In this document: positions 1-7,414 of the stretch, piece by piece
Numbering within the stretch: position 1 is the first letter of the stretch
How the letters are laid out: each line of letters starts with the position of its first letter
Assembly: GCF_003144095.1 (NCBI RefSeq)
Contig: NZ_NSKH01000023.1
Location: 965,611-1,029,610 of the forward strand
DNA: 64,000 nucleotides
Reading direction: 5' to 3'
Source: Streptomyces sp. ICBB 8177
Lineage (GTDB): Bacteria > Actinomycetota > Actinomycetes > Streptomycetales > Streptomycetaceae
The notes under the pieces: generated by a model
What the model saw: the letters and a program-made list of their open reading frames with translations, nothing else
Database searches by the model: none
What the model was told of the DNA's origin: nothing
Position numbers and translations under genes: made by a program

Positions 1-40
1 TCTCCAGGGACACCAGTGGTCTTCGGGGGCCAGGTCACGA

Positions 41-82
41 CGAGTCCACCGTCGGACTCGCTCAGCGCGGGCGGTCGCCCGC
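41..82. repeat. Two adjacent short hairpins upstream of the chaplin gene
   Basis: A perfect 7-bp inverted repeat (CGAGTCC-accgtc-GGACTCG, 41-60) is followed at once by a second (GCGGGCG-gt-CGCCCGC, 67-82). They could terminate a gene left of the window or lie in the leader of the chaplin mRNA. No promoter could be assigned between them and the start codon. Confidence 0.4.
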
Positions 83-115
83 GTGTACCCGGATACACCA
101 GAAGGCAGGGAACAC

Positions 116-919
116 ATGAGGCAGGTCGCGAAGAAGGGCCTGATCACCGCTGTCGCCACCGGAGGCGTCCTCGCCGTCACCGGCGGCTGCGCCTACGCGG
201 ACGCGGGCGCGACCGGAGCCGCGGTCGGATCCCCCGGGGTCCTGTCCGGCAACACCGTCCAGGTGCCGGTCCACGTGCCGGTCAACGTCTGCGGCAACAC
301 CGTCAACGTGGTCGGCGCGCTCAACCCGGCGTTCGGCAACAAGTGCGCCAACGTCTCGGCCCACCACGGCCACGGTCACGGCGCCGGGCACGCCGCGGCG
401 GGCTCCGGCGCGGTCGGCCACAGCGTCGGCTCCCCGGGTGTCGGCTCGGGCAACACCGCGCAGGTGCCGGTCCACGTCCCGGTGAACGCGTGCGGCAACT
501 CCGTCGACGTGGTCGGCGCACTCAACCCCACGTTCGGCAACAGTTGCGGCAACGTCTCGGTCACCCACGAGCACAAGCCCACTCCGCCGCACCACTGCCC
601 GCCGCCGCATCACGTGACGCCGCCGCAGCACCACCACCACGGCCACCAGCCGCCGCCGCACCACTGCCCGCCGCCGCACCACGTGACGCCGCCGCAGCAC
701 CACACGCCGCCGGCCCCCCAGCACCACACGCCGCCGGCGCACCACGCGCCCGTCCCGTCGCAGCCGGTGCACTACGCCCCGCCGCAGCACGTGACGACGC
801 CGCCGGTGCTCGCGCACACCGGTGCCGACCAGGCCGGGACCGCGGGCATCGCCGGTGCCGCGTTCCTGCTCGCCGGTGTCACGCTGTACCGCAAGGGACG
901 CGCCGTAGCCGGTCGCTGA
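116..919 (+). CDS. Long chaplin with two chaplin domains and a sortase signal
   Basis: Chaplins are secreted amyloid-forming surface proteins that make streptomycete aerial hyphae hydrophobic; long ones are attached to the wall by sortase. The start chosen (116) gives a Sec signal peptide ending near residue 30 (CAYADA). Two chaplin domains follow (about 38-81 and 108-152), each with the hallmark VNxCGNxVxVVGALNPxFGN pattern and two cysteines. A linker of about 80 residues rich in His and Pro leads to LAHTG (232-236), a hydrophobic segment and a basic tail, the class E sortase layout. It corresponds by position and architecture to chpC of S. coelicolor, but the linker is unlike the Gly/Pro/Asn linkers I know from that family. 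Whether it is the chpA, chpB or chpC orthologue cannot be settled from the sequence alone. Confidence 0.93.
   Translation: MRQVAKKGLITAVATGGVLAVTGGCAYADAGATGAAVGSPGVLSGNTVQVPVHVPVNVCGNTVNVVGALNPAFGNKCANVSAHHGHGHGAGHAAAGSGAVGHSVGSPGVGSGNTAQVPVHVPVNACGNSVDVVGALNPTFGNSCGNVSVTHEHKPTPPHHCPPPHHVTPPQHHHHGHQPPPHHCPPPHHVTPPQHHTPPAPQHHTPPAHHAPVPSQPVHYAPPQHVTTPPVLAHTGADQAGTAGIAGAAFLLAGVTLYRKGRAVAGR
584..703 (+). repeat. 51-base direct repeat inside the chaplin linker
   Basis: Bases 584-634 recur at 653-703 with one mismatch, a period of 69 bases or 23 codons. Each copy encodes a PPHHCPPPHHVTPPQHH-type unit, so the linker carries paired histidines and one cysteine per repeat. This is a coding repeat produced by local duplication. 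Confidence 0.9.
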
Positions 920-1044
920 CCCGCGCACAGCCGGCCGTGCCGCCGCCCGGCAGCGGGCGGACCCGCCAGGCCATGGCGTTCAGGAACAGGGCCGGGGCAG
1001 CCGCGTTCTCGCGGCCGCCCCGGCCCTGCCCTTGTGCGCCACGG

Positions 1045-1233
1045 TCACCAGGTGGCGCGGACCTGGCGGATGATCCGGCGCCGCAGCCGCACCTTGCGGC
1101 TCCCGTCCGGATACAGCCGCAGGCGCTCCAGTTCCCAGTGCCCGTACTCGGCGTGGTCGGTCAGCAGGCGCCGTGTGGCGTTGCGGGAGACGCCCCTCGG
1201 GACGTACACGTCTTGAAACTCGTATTCCGGCAT
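1045..1233 (-). CDS. Small conserved DUF5703-type protein
   Basis: A 62-residue basic protein starting MPEYEFQDVYVPRG and ending RRRIIRQVRATW; this sequence pattern is that of the actinobacterial DUF5703 family, whose function is not known. I see no signal peptide, membrane segment or metal-binding cysteines. The central region (LLTDHAEYGHWELERL) is predicted amphipathic and the C-terminal third is very rich in arginine, so nucleic-acid or phosphate contact is possible but only inferred. A start three codons upstream (1242) is also possible; the MPEYEF start is preferred because the family begins this way. It is transcribed divergently from the next gene, with only 47 bases between the two starts. 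Confidence 0.8.
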   Translation of the reverse strand: MPEYEFQDVYVPRGVSRNATRRLLTDHAEYGHWELERLRLYPDGSRKVRLRRRIIRQVRATW

Positions 1234-1267
1234 CGGATCCATTGTGCGGCCAACCGCCCTGTGCGGA

Positions 1268-1273
1268 TAGCGT
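1268..1273 (+). promoter_or_regulatory. Probable -10 box of a leaderless promoter
   Basis: TAGCGT ends 7 bases before the ATG at 1281, and no Shine-Dalgarno sequence precedes that ATG. The spacing suggests transcription starts at or next to the start codon. Confidence 0.45.
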
Positions 1274-1280
1274 CTGCCTC

Positions 1281-1943
1281 ATGTCTGATGCCGCGCAGCC
1301 AACCGTTGCCGAGGTACGCGCCGCCGCCGAGGCGGTCAAAGCAGCCATCGACCGCCATCTGGCCGCCATCGAGAACCGCATCGGCGACGACGACCCGGCC
1401 GTCTTCGCCGCGTTCGACGACCTCGCCACCGCGGCCGAGGCCTACGACGAGCTGCTCTACGACACCTATGACGAGGTCACGCCCTTCGAGATCCCCACGG
1501 ACACGCTGCCCGCCTACTCCGGGCCCAGGGAGCCGAACGCGATCAGCCTGCTGATCCGGCGCGACTACGCCGTCACCGACCCGCAGCGGCTGCTCGCCCA
1601 GGCCGAACGCGTCGGCGGCCCGGCCGGTGCGGGCGGCGGCGGGGTGGGCGCCGGGATCGGCGTGCTGTTCGGCGAGTTCGAACCGGACGAGATCGCCGCG
1701 CGCCACAAGGAGTTCGGTTTGGAGGAGGGCGACTCCACGCTGTGGGTGTCGGCCGCGGAACCCGCGGAGCCGGGGGAGTGGCTGTCCGCGCCGTTCGACC
1801 AGGCCGACCCCGCCATGGTGATCTGCCGCTTCGACGTCAGCGCGGTCTTCGACGACGAGGGCGACGAGGACTACGACGGGAACGGCGCCACCAAAGCCGC
1901 GAGCGGCGGCGCCGGGACGGCGGGGGCCACGACGGACGACTGA
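1281..1943 (+). CDS. Conserved streptomycete protein of unknown function
   Basis: A 220-residue soluble acidic protein with no signal peptide or membrane segment. Residues 1-75 are helical and rich in Ala/Glu (MSDAAQPTVAEVRAAAEAV), the middle has a conserved-looking LLIRRDYAVTDP segment near residue 95 and a glycine run near 117-123, and the last 40 residues form a low-complexity acidic then Gly/Ala/Thr tail. I do not recognise a characterised family. The start at 1281 was chosen because the helical domain begins there and a -10-like TAGCGT lies 7 bases upstream. It converges on the RecD2-like gene and is separated from it by a 14-bp perfect stem. Confidence 0.75.
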   Translation: MSDAAQPTVAEVRAAAEAVKAAIDRHLAAIENRIGDDDPAVFAAFDDLATAAEAYDELLYDTYDEVTPFEIPTDTLPAYSGPREPNAISLLIRRDYAVTDPQRLLAQAERVGGPAGAGGGGVGAGIGVLFGEFEPDEIAARHKEFGLEEGDSTLWVSAAEPAEPGEWLSAPFDQADPAMVICRFDVSAVFDDEGDEDYDGNGATKAASGGAGTAGATTDD

Positions 1944-1954
1944 ACCCGCAAAGC

Positions 1955-1987
1955 CCGCGGGGCCCACCGTGCCGGTGGGCCCCGCGG
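1955..1987. terminator. Bidirectional terminator between convergent genes
   Basis: A perfect 14-bp stem (1955-1968 with 1974-1987) closes a 5-base loop between the stop codons at 1943 and 1995. There is no T-tract, as is usual for streptomycete terminators. Confidence 0.8.
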
Positions 1988-1994
1988 TGCGACG

Positions 1995-4178
1995 TCAGGC
2001 CTGCGCGACCGCCTCCGCGTCCGCCGTCTGCTCGCGCAGGACGGCCCGCAGCCGTGTCGTGCGCTCCTTCGCCGGGACCTCCCGTACCGCCTGGGCCAGC
2101 ACCTGGTCGACACCCTGGACGACGGACAGGTGGCGCTGCGCACGGCTGAACGCCGTGTAGACCCAGGAGCGGGTCAGCGACGGCGCGGCGTCGCCCGGCA
2201 GCACCACGACCACCGCGGGCCAGCACGTGCCCACCGCCTGGTGCGCGGTGACCGCCCAGCCGTGCCGCAGCGCGCCGCGCACCCGCTCCGGCGGCACCAC
2301 GACCGGCGTGCCCTCGCAGTCCAGGCGCAGGCCCTCGGCGTCACCCGAGACCACGGTCCCCGGCACCGCCAGGCCGGGGCCCTGCACGTACACCACCCGG
2401 TCTCCGGGGTCGAAGCCGGCGAACCGGCCGGGGCCGGGATTCAGCCGTTCCTTGAGCGCCGCGTTGAGCGCCCGCGTGCCCGCCAGGCCGCCGTGGCCGG
2501 GGGTGACGACCTGGGTCCGCTCCGCCGGGACGCCGATGACCCGGGGCACGGAATCGGCCACCAACTGCACCGTGCGGTGCACCGCCTCGGCCGGCTCGCG
2601 CACCGGGACGATCACGACTTCCCTGCCCGGCGCCTCGACCGGCTCCAGCTCGCCGATCGCGATGCCCGACACCAGGTCGCCGACCGGGCCCGGGTCCGGG
2701 GTGCGCGAGACGACCTGCGGGCACACCTTCGCCGCCAGCAGGTCGGCGAACGCCCGGCCGGGACCCGCCGACCACAGCACCGCGGGATCGCCGCTGAGGA
2801 CCAGCCGCGCGCCGTCCGGCACCGCCTCGACCAGCGTCGCCGCGCGCTCGACGTCCAGCTGCGGCGCGTCGAGCACGGCCAGCAGGTCGAGTTCGAGCGC
2901 GCCGTCCGCGCCGCGTCCGGGGCCCTCGGCGCCGGAGAGCAGCCCGTCGACGGTGACCGCGGCGCCCTCGGCCCCGGTGCCCAGCAGCGCGGCCAGCCGC
3001 CGCCTGCCGCCCTCGGTGTGCGCCGCCGCCCAGGCGCGCAGCCCGGCGGCGCGGGCCGCAGCGACCAGGGCGGCCGGCTCGGCGCGGGCCGCCTCGCCGC
3101 CGGTGTGCGCCACCAGACCGCTCCCGGCGACGGCCCGGACCAGCGCGGCGGCCGACGGCGAGGGCGCGGCGGCCTCGATCGCGGCCCAGTCCGCCCGTCC
3201 GCGGGCGGCGACGGGGACGGCGGCGTCGTCCTCGGCGCCGGTGCCGGCATCGGCCGCCGCGGTGTCGCCACCGGCAGCCTCCTCGGCGGAGCCGTCCGTC
3301 CCGGCCGCGTCCGCCTCGGCCTCACCGCCCAACGGCGGCCCCCCGTCGCCCTGTTCGCCCGATTCCGCCTCGAAGGTGTTCAGCAGCCGTACCAGCCCGT
3401 CCGCGAGGCTCTCCTCGGCCAGCGCGTACCGGTCGAGCGCCAGCAGCACGGTGACCGGCGGCCCCTCGTCGCCGGAGGGCGCGGGACGTCCCGCGCCCTC
3501 CGGCTCGTCCTGGAAGACCATCACCTGGCCCTCCTCGACAGCCCTGCGCAACGCGTCCTCCGCGTCCGGCACCGACTGCCCGCGCAGTGCCTCCAGCAGT
3601 ACGGACCATTCCAGCGCGGTGTGCCCGGCGTCCGCGGCGCGGCGCATCAGCCAGCCGGTGACGGCCCGGCCGCGCCGCTCGTCACCGGGGCCGCAGGCGT
3701 CGCCGAGCAGCACGCGGGCGAAGCCGTCCGCCTGGTCGGGCCGCACCCCCGAGAGGGAGAGCACCAGCCAGGGGTCCTCGGCGAGCAGCTCCCCGGCGCG
3801 CTCGCCGAGCGCCTCGACGGCGGGGCCGGCCAGCGTCTGAGGCGCTCCACCCCGCGCCAGCACCGCCCGCGCGGCGGCCAGCGGCTCCTGGGGCAGCGGC
3901 GCGGAAGGCGCGGGAACGGCGGCGGGGGCCGCGGCGGGAGGCGCCGCCGGGGCGGACGCGGGCGCCTCGGCACGCGGCCGGGGCGGCGCCGACGCGGCAC
4001 GGGACTCGTCGGCCGGTTCGCGGCGCTCGATGGCCTTCACGGCCGCCGCGAGCCGCGCGAGCTCAAGGGAGCCGCCCGGCGCCCCCGCGCCACCGGCGGC
4101 GGACTGCCGTCCGGTCGGCTCCGCCCGCCCGGGCGTGCGCTCCGCCGGTGCCCCGTCCGCCCCGTCCGTGCTGCTCAT
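1995..4178 (-). CDS. RecD2-like pseudo-helicase with degenerate ATPase motifs
   Basis: This 727-residue protein has the outline of a RecD2-type SF1 helicase. Residues 1-110 are low-complexity Pro/Ala. Residues 117-215 resemble the RecD2 helix-hairpin-helix region (LSGVRPDQADGFARVLLGD, then AGHTALEW). Residues 345-485 align with the first motor domain, but the Walker A position reads TGGEAARAE (359-367) where GGPGTGKT is expected, so the catalytic Lys is lost. The Walker B position reads AVLDAPQLD (434-442) where a DEAS motif is expected. The second motor domain keeps motif V-like TAHQAVG (644-650) and motif VI-like YTAFSRA (674-680). The frame is intact and codon use matches its neighbours, which argues against a decaying pseudogene. 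ATP hydrolysis is unlikely; a DNA-binding or partner-binding role is inferred. It may be cotranscribed with the aldo/keto reductase 22 bases upstream. Confidence 0.8.
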   Translation of the reverse strand: MSSTDGADGAPAERTPGRAEPTGRQSAAGGAGAPGGSLELARLAAAVKAIERREPADESRAASAPPRPRAEAPASAPAAPPAAAPAAVPAPSAPLPQEPLAAARAVLARGGAPQTLAGPAVEALGERAGELLAEDPWLVLSLSGVRPDQADGFARVLLGDACGPGDERRGRAVTGWLMRRAADAGHTALEWSVLLEALRGQSVPDAEDALRRAVEEGQVMVFQDEPEGAGRPAPSGDEGPPVTVLLALDRYALAEESLADGLVRLLNTFEAESGEQGDGGPPLGGEAEADAAGTDGSAEEAAGGDTAAADAGTGAEDDAAVPVAARGRADWAAIEAAAPSPSAAALVRAVAGSGLVAHTGGEAARAEPAALVAAARAAGLRAWAAAHTEGGRRRLAALLGTGAEGAAVTVDGLLSGAEGPGRGADGALELDLLAVLDAPQLDVERAATLVEAVPDGARLVLSGDPAVLWSAGPGRAFADLLAAKVCPQVVSRTPDPGPVGDLVSGIAIGELEPVEAPGREVVIVPVREPAEAVHRTVQLVADSVPRVIGVPAERTQVVTPGHGGLAGTRALNAALKERLNPGPGRFAGFDPGDRVVYVQGPGLAVPGTVVSGDAEGLRLDCEGTPVVVPPERVRGALRHGWAVTAHQAVGTCWPAVVVVLPGDAAPSLTRSWVYTAFSRAQRHLSVVQGVDQVLAQAVREVPAKERTTRLRAVLREQTADAEAVAQA

Positions 4179-4200
4179 CGTGCTTCCTCGCCTGCCTCAC

Positions 4201-5181
4201 TCACAGCGTGCTCCAGCCGTCGTCCGGGTACCGGTGCACGGGCGCCGACACGTCGTCCAGCGCCTGGTTGATCTCTTCCGGAAGCGTAAGGGCCTCCACT
4301 GACAACGCCTCGCCGAGCTGCCGCGCGTCGCGGGCGCCGAGGACCGGCGCGGTCACCCCGGGCCGGTCGCGCACCCACGCGAGCGCCACCTGGAGCGGGG
4401 AGACCGCCAGCCCGTCGGCGGCGGTCACCACCGCGTCGACGATGTGCCCGGCCGCGTCGTCCAGGTAGGGCGCGACGAACGGCGCGAGGTGTTCGGATGC
4501 GCCCCGGGAGTCCTGCGGGACGCCGTTGCGGTACTTGGCCGTCAGCACCCCCCGGCCCAGCGGCGAGGAGGGCAGCAGGCCCACCCCGAGGTCGCGTGCG
4601 GCGGGCAGCACCTCGCGCTCCACCCCGCGTTGCAGCAGCGAGTACTCCATCTGTATCGAGGCCAGCGGGGTCCGGCCGATGCCGGCGAGCTGCCAGGTGG
4701 CGGCCTTGGCCAGCTGCCAGCCGGAGAAGTTCGACACCCCGGCGTAGCGCGCGCGTCCGGTGGAGACCGCGATGTCCAGCGCCTGGAGCGTCTCCTCCAG
4801 CGGCGTCCCGGCGTCGAAGGCGTGCACCTGCCACAGGTCCACGTGGTCGGTGCCCAGCCGCCGCAACGAGGCGTCCAGCGCGGACAGCAGGTGGCCGCGC
4901 GAGCAGTCGAAGCGCCGGTCGGGGTGCGGGACGCTGCCCGCCTTGGTGGCGATCACCAGGTCGGAGCGTGGCACGAGGTTCTCCAGGAGCCGCCCGAGCA
5001 GGTACTCCGCCCCGCCGTCGGCGTACACGTCGGCGGTGTCGACCAGGCTGCCGCCCGCTTCCCAGAAGGTCTTCAGCTGGTCCGCCGCGTCGCGTTCGCC
5101 GGTGTCCCGGCCCCACGTCAAAGTGCCCAACCCCAGTCGCGAGACGCGCAACCCCGTACGGCCGAGATGCCTTTGCTCCAT
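4201..5181 (-). CDS. Aldo/keto reductase
   Basis: A 326-residue NADPH-dependent aldo/keto reductase, predicted cytoplasmic TIM barrel. Family marks are the N-terminal LGRTGLRVSRLGLGTLTWG, the catalytic Asp/Tyr region DTADVYADGGAEYLLG (about residues 50-65), ATKAG with the catalytic Lys, LWQVHAFD near the catalytic His, GVSNFSGWQL, and PLGRGVLT in the cofactor loop. The start at 5181 gives the family's MEQRHLGRTG beginning; the reading frame stays open further upstream but that extension has no family similarity. It is divergent from the LLM-class oxidoreductase (128 bases between starts). Substrate unknown. Confidence 0.9.
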   Translation of the reverse strand: MEQRHLGRTGLRVSRLGLGTLTWGRDTGERDAADQLKTFWEAGGSLVDTADVYADGGAEYLLGRLLENLVPRSDLVIATKAGSVPHPDRRFDCSRGHLLSALDASLRRLGTDHVDLWQVHAFDAGTPLEETLQALDIAVSTGRARYAGVSNFSGWQLAKAATWQLAGIGRTPLASIQMEYSLLQRGVEREVLPAARDLGVGLLPSSPLGRGVLTAKYRNGVPQDSRGASEHLAPFVAPYLDDAAGHIVDAVVTAADGLAVSPLQVALAWVRDRPGVTAPVLGARDARQLGEALSVEALTLPEEINQALDDVSAPVHRYPDDGWSTL

Positions 5182-5285
5182 GTCCGGTGACACTACTGGC
5201 CGACGGCCCGCCGTGGCGCGGTGTGGCACACCCGACAGGCGTGGAAGGGGCCGGACCGCGCTACAGTCCGGAAGGACGACGACGT

Positions 5286-5297
5286 TACTGTTCAGTA
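5286..5297. promoter_or_regulatory. 12-base palindrome over the oxidoreductase leader
   Basis: TACTGTTCAGTA is a perfect palindrome (TACTG-TT-CAGTA) lying directly beside the Shine-Dalgarno region of the gene starting at 5309. It could be an operator for a dimeric regulator; none is encoded next to it. Confidence 0.35.
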
Positions 5298-5308
5298 GGG
5301 AGACCGTT

Positions 5309-6358
5309 ATGCGGCTCGGCATCAACCTCGGCTACTGGGGTGCCGGAATGGACGCGGACAACCTCGCGGTCGCGCGCGAGGCGGACCGGCTCGGCTACGC
5401 GGTCTGCTGGGCCGCCGAGGCGTACGGGTCCGACGCGGCGACCGTGCTGTCGTGGGTGGCGGCCCAGACCGAGCGGATCGACGTCGGCTCCGCGATCTTC
5501 CAGATCCCGGCGCGCACCCCGGCGATGACCGCGATGACCGCCGCCACGCTGGACACCCTCTCCGGCGGCCGGTTCCGGCTGGGCCTCGGCGTGTCCGGGC
5601 CGCAGGTGTCCGAGGGCTGGTACGGCGTGAAGTTCGACAAGCCGCTGGCGCGCACCCGCGAGTACGTGGAGATCGTCCGCAAGGCGATGTCCCGCGAACG
5701 CCTGTCGCACGAAGGCGAGCACTGGACGCTGCCGCTGCCCGGCGGCCCCGGCAAGCCGCTGAAGCTGACGGTGCACCCGGTGCGCGAGCACATCCCGCTG
5801 TACATCGCCGCCATCGGCCCGAAGAACCTGGAGCAGACCGGCGAGATCGCCGACGGCGCGCTGCTGATCTTCCCCTCCGCCGAGCACCTTCAGGAGACCG
5901 CCATCGCCCCGATCCGCGCGGGCCGCGAGAGGGTGGGCCAGACCATGGACGGCTTCGACGTCTGCCCGACCCTGCCGATCGCGCTCGGCGACGACGTGGA
6001 CGCGCTGGCCGACCTCTTCCGCCCGTACACCGCGCTGTACGTCGGCGGCATGGGCAGCCGCAAGCAGAACTTCTACAACCGGCTCGCCCAGCGCATGGGG
6101 TACGAGAAGGAAGCCGCCGAGATCCAGGACAAGTACCTGGCCGGCGACAAGGACGGCGCCGCCGCCGCCGTGCCGCGCGACCTGATCGACTCCACCAGCC
6201 TGCTCGGCGGCGTCGAGCGCATCGCCGACCGCATGCGCGCCTACGCCGAGGCGGGCGTCACCACGCTCACCCTGACCCCGGCGGGCTTCACCCTGGACGA
6301 GCGGCTGGCGGCCCTGCGCGCCGGAGTCGAGGCAGCGGAGCACGCCGGCCTGGCGTGA
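5309..6358 (+). CDS. LLM-class F420-dependent oxidoreductase
   Basis: A 349-residue luciferase-like monooxygenase/F420-dependent oxidoreductase. It starts MRLGINLGYWGAG, continues with the TIM-barrel strands typical of the class (VCWAAEAYGSDAATVLSWVA, then IDVGSAIFQIPARTPAMTAM), and contains the GRFRLGLGVSGPQVSEGWYG region seen in F420-binding members. Such enzymes use reduced deazaflavin F420 for hydride transfer, but the substrate cannot be read from the sequence. The start at 5309 has an AGGGAGA ribosome site 5-11 bases upstream. It is followed by a 17-bp perfect stem. Confidence 0.9.
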   Translation: MRLGINLGYWGAGMDADNLAVAREADRLGYAVCWAAEAYGSDAATVLSWVAAQTERIDVGSAIFQIPARTPAMTAMTAATLDTLSGGRFRLGLGVSGPQVSEGWYGVKFDKPLARTREYVEIVRKAMSRERLSHEGEHWTLPLPGGPGKPLKLTVHPVREHIPLYIAAIGPKNLEQTGEIADGALLIFPSAEHLQETAIAPIRAGRERVGQTMDGFDVCPTLPIALGDDVDALADLFRPYTALYVGGMGSRKQNFYNRLAQRMGYEKEAAEIQDKYLAGDKDGAAAAVPRDLIDSTSLLGGVERIADRMRAYAEAGVTTLTLTPAGFTLDERLAALRAGVEAAEHAGLA

Positions 6359-6389
6359 TCCCACGCGCCGCGGCCCGGCCCGTGCCGGA

Positions 6390-6434
6390 CACCCGCCCGG
6401 CGGCGGACGTCCAACGCCCGCCGCCGGGCGGGTG
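6390..6434. terminator. Bidirectional terminator
   Basis: A perfect 17-bp stem (6390-6406 with 6418-6434) with an 11-base loop lies between the convergent stops at 6358 and 6473. Confidence 0.8.
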
Positions 6435-6472
6435 GTTGACGGCCACGTCAGGGTCAGGCCGGCGTAAGCCCG

Positions 6473-7078
6473 TCAGTGCGGAACGAGCCGCCCCAGCAGA
6501 CGGCCGAAGTCGATCAGACGGGCTATCTGCCCCGGGCCGCCGTCCTCCAGCGACTTGCTGAAGCGGAACGCCTCGGGGCGCAGCCGTGCCGAGGCGACCG
6601 GGGAGTCCGGATCGGTCTGCACGGCGCTCAACTCGTGCGGCGTGGCGGTCGCGAGGACCAGGTAGACGCCGCGGTCCACCCGGGCGCCGCGCTCGTCGCG
6701 CCCCACCAGCGTGCGCATCCCGACGTGGCCGATCGCGCCCAGCGGCAGCACCTGGATCGAGGAGTCCAGCACCGTGCCCCCGGGCGCCGCCTCGTCGGCC
6801 AGCTCCTCGCTGTGCCACAGGATGAGCCGGCGGCCGTCGCACACGGCCGCCTCCTGCCACACCGACGCCCCCGCCTCCGTCAGGTCCACCACCCGCTCCA
6901 GGGTGAAGCCGCGCACCTTGCGGCGGCCGAGCACCCCGCCGACCGCCTCCAACGCGACGTCCGCGTGCAGGAAGTAGGCCCGGGCGGCGTCCTCCAGGCG
7001 GGTGTACGGCGACCAGTCGGACCCGGCAGGTCCCAGACGTCCCGTCCCCGGACGACTTCTGGCCGCCTTGCTGAACAT
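6473..7078 (-). CDS. Conserved hypothetical protein
   Basis: A 201-residue soluble protein beginning MFSKAARSRPGTGRLGP. I do not recognise the family. The body alternates beta and helix: YFLHADVALEAVGGVLGRRK, then LTEAGASVWQEAAVCDGRRL, then TVLDSSIQVLPLGAIGHVG and GVYLVLATATPHEL, ending in a helical segment (GQIARLIDFGRLLGRLVPH). No signal peptide, membrane helix or metal motif is visible. The start is uncertain: a GTG two codons earlier (VDMFSK) is possible, and the open frame continues upstream into sequence that looks non-coding. It lies downstream of corA on the same strand but with 336 bases between, so separate transcription is likely. Confidence 0.7.
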   Translation of the reverse strand: MFSKAARSRPGTGRLGPAGSDWSPYTRLEDAARAYFLHADVALEAVGGVLGRRKVRGFTLERVVDLTEAGASVWQEAAVCDGRRLILWHSEELADEAAPGGTVLDSSIQVLPLGAIGHVGMRTLVGRDERGARVDRGVYLVLATATPHELSAVQTDPDSPVASARLRPEAFRFSKSLEDGGPGQIARLIDFGRLLGRLVPH

Positions 7079-7414
7079 GTCCACCTGCTTCGCGATCCCG
7101 TCCCCTGGTGTCCCACTGCCCTTTGGCACCTTACCCAGCCATACCGACAGGCACGGGGGAGAACTGCGGTGAAAGGGCTGGGGCGGCGGCGCGCGGGCCG
7201 GGACGGGCACATCGGGACGGCCCGGACAGGACGGCGGACAGCGCCGGTGCGGAGGGCGCGTCGCACCACGTCGTGACGTTTCTGCGGCCGTGGTGGGGGC
7301 TCGGGGGGTCTTCCCCGCCACGGCCGACACCCCTTCAACGCCCCGGCGGCCGAAGGGTTACGGGTCCGGCGGCGGGCGACAGGCGGCGTGCGGCGAAGCG
7401 CGGCCGCCGGTCGC
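7079..7414. other. Intergenic region between corA and the conserved hypothetical gene
   Basis: These 336 bases hold no convincing gene. They contain the corA terminator hairpin (7286-7325) and, nearer 7078, presumably the promoter of the hypothetical gene; I could not pick out a clear -10 box. Confidence 0.6.
7286..7325 (-). terminator. Probable corA terminator
   Basis: A 13-bp stem with one G-T wobble (7286-7298 with 7313-7325) lies downstream of the corA stop in the direction of its transcription. Confidence 0.6.

Noticed and set aside
584-703. The tandem repeats in the chaplin gene as a CRISPR-like array
   Set aside because: Only two copies, in frame, with period of 23 codons and no spacers; it is a coding repeat.
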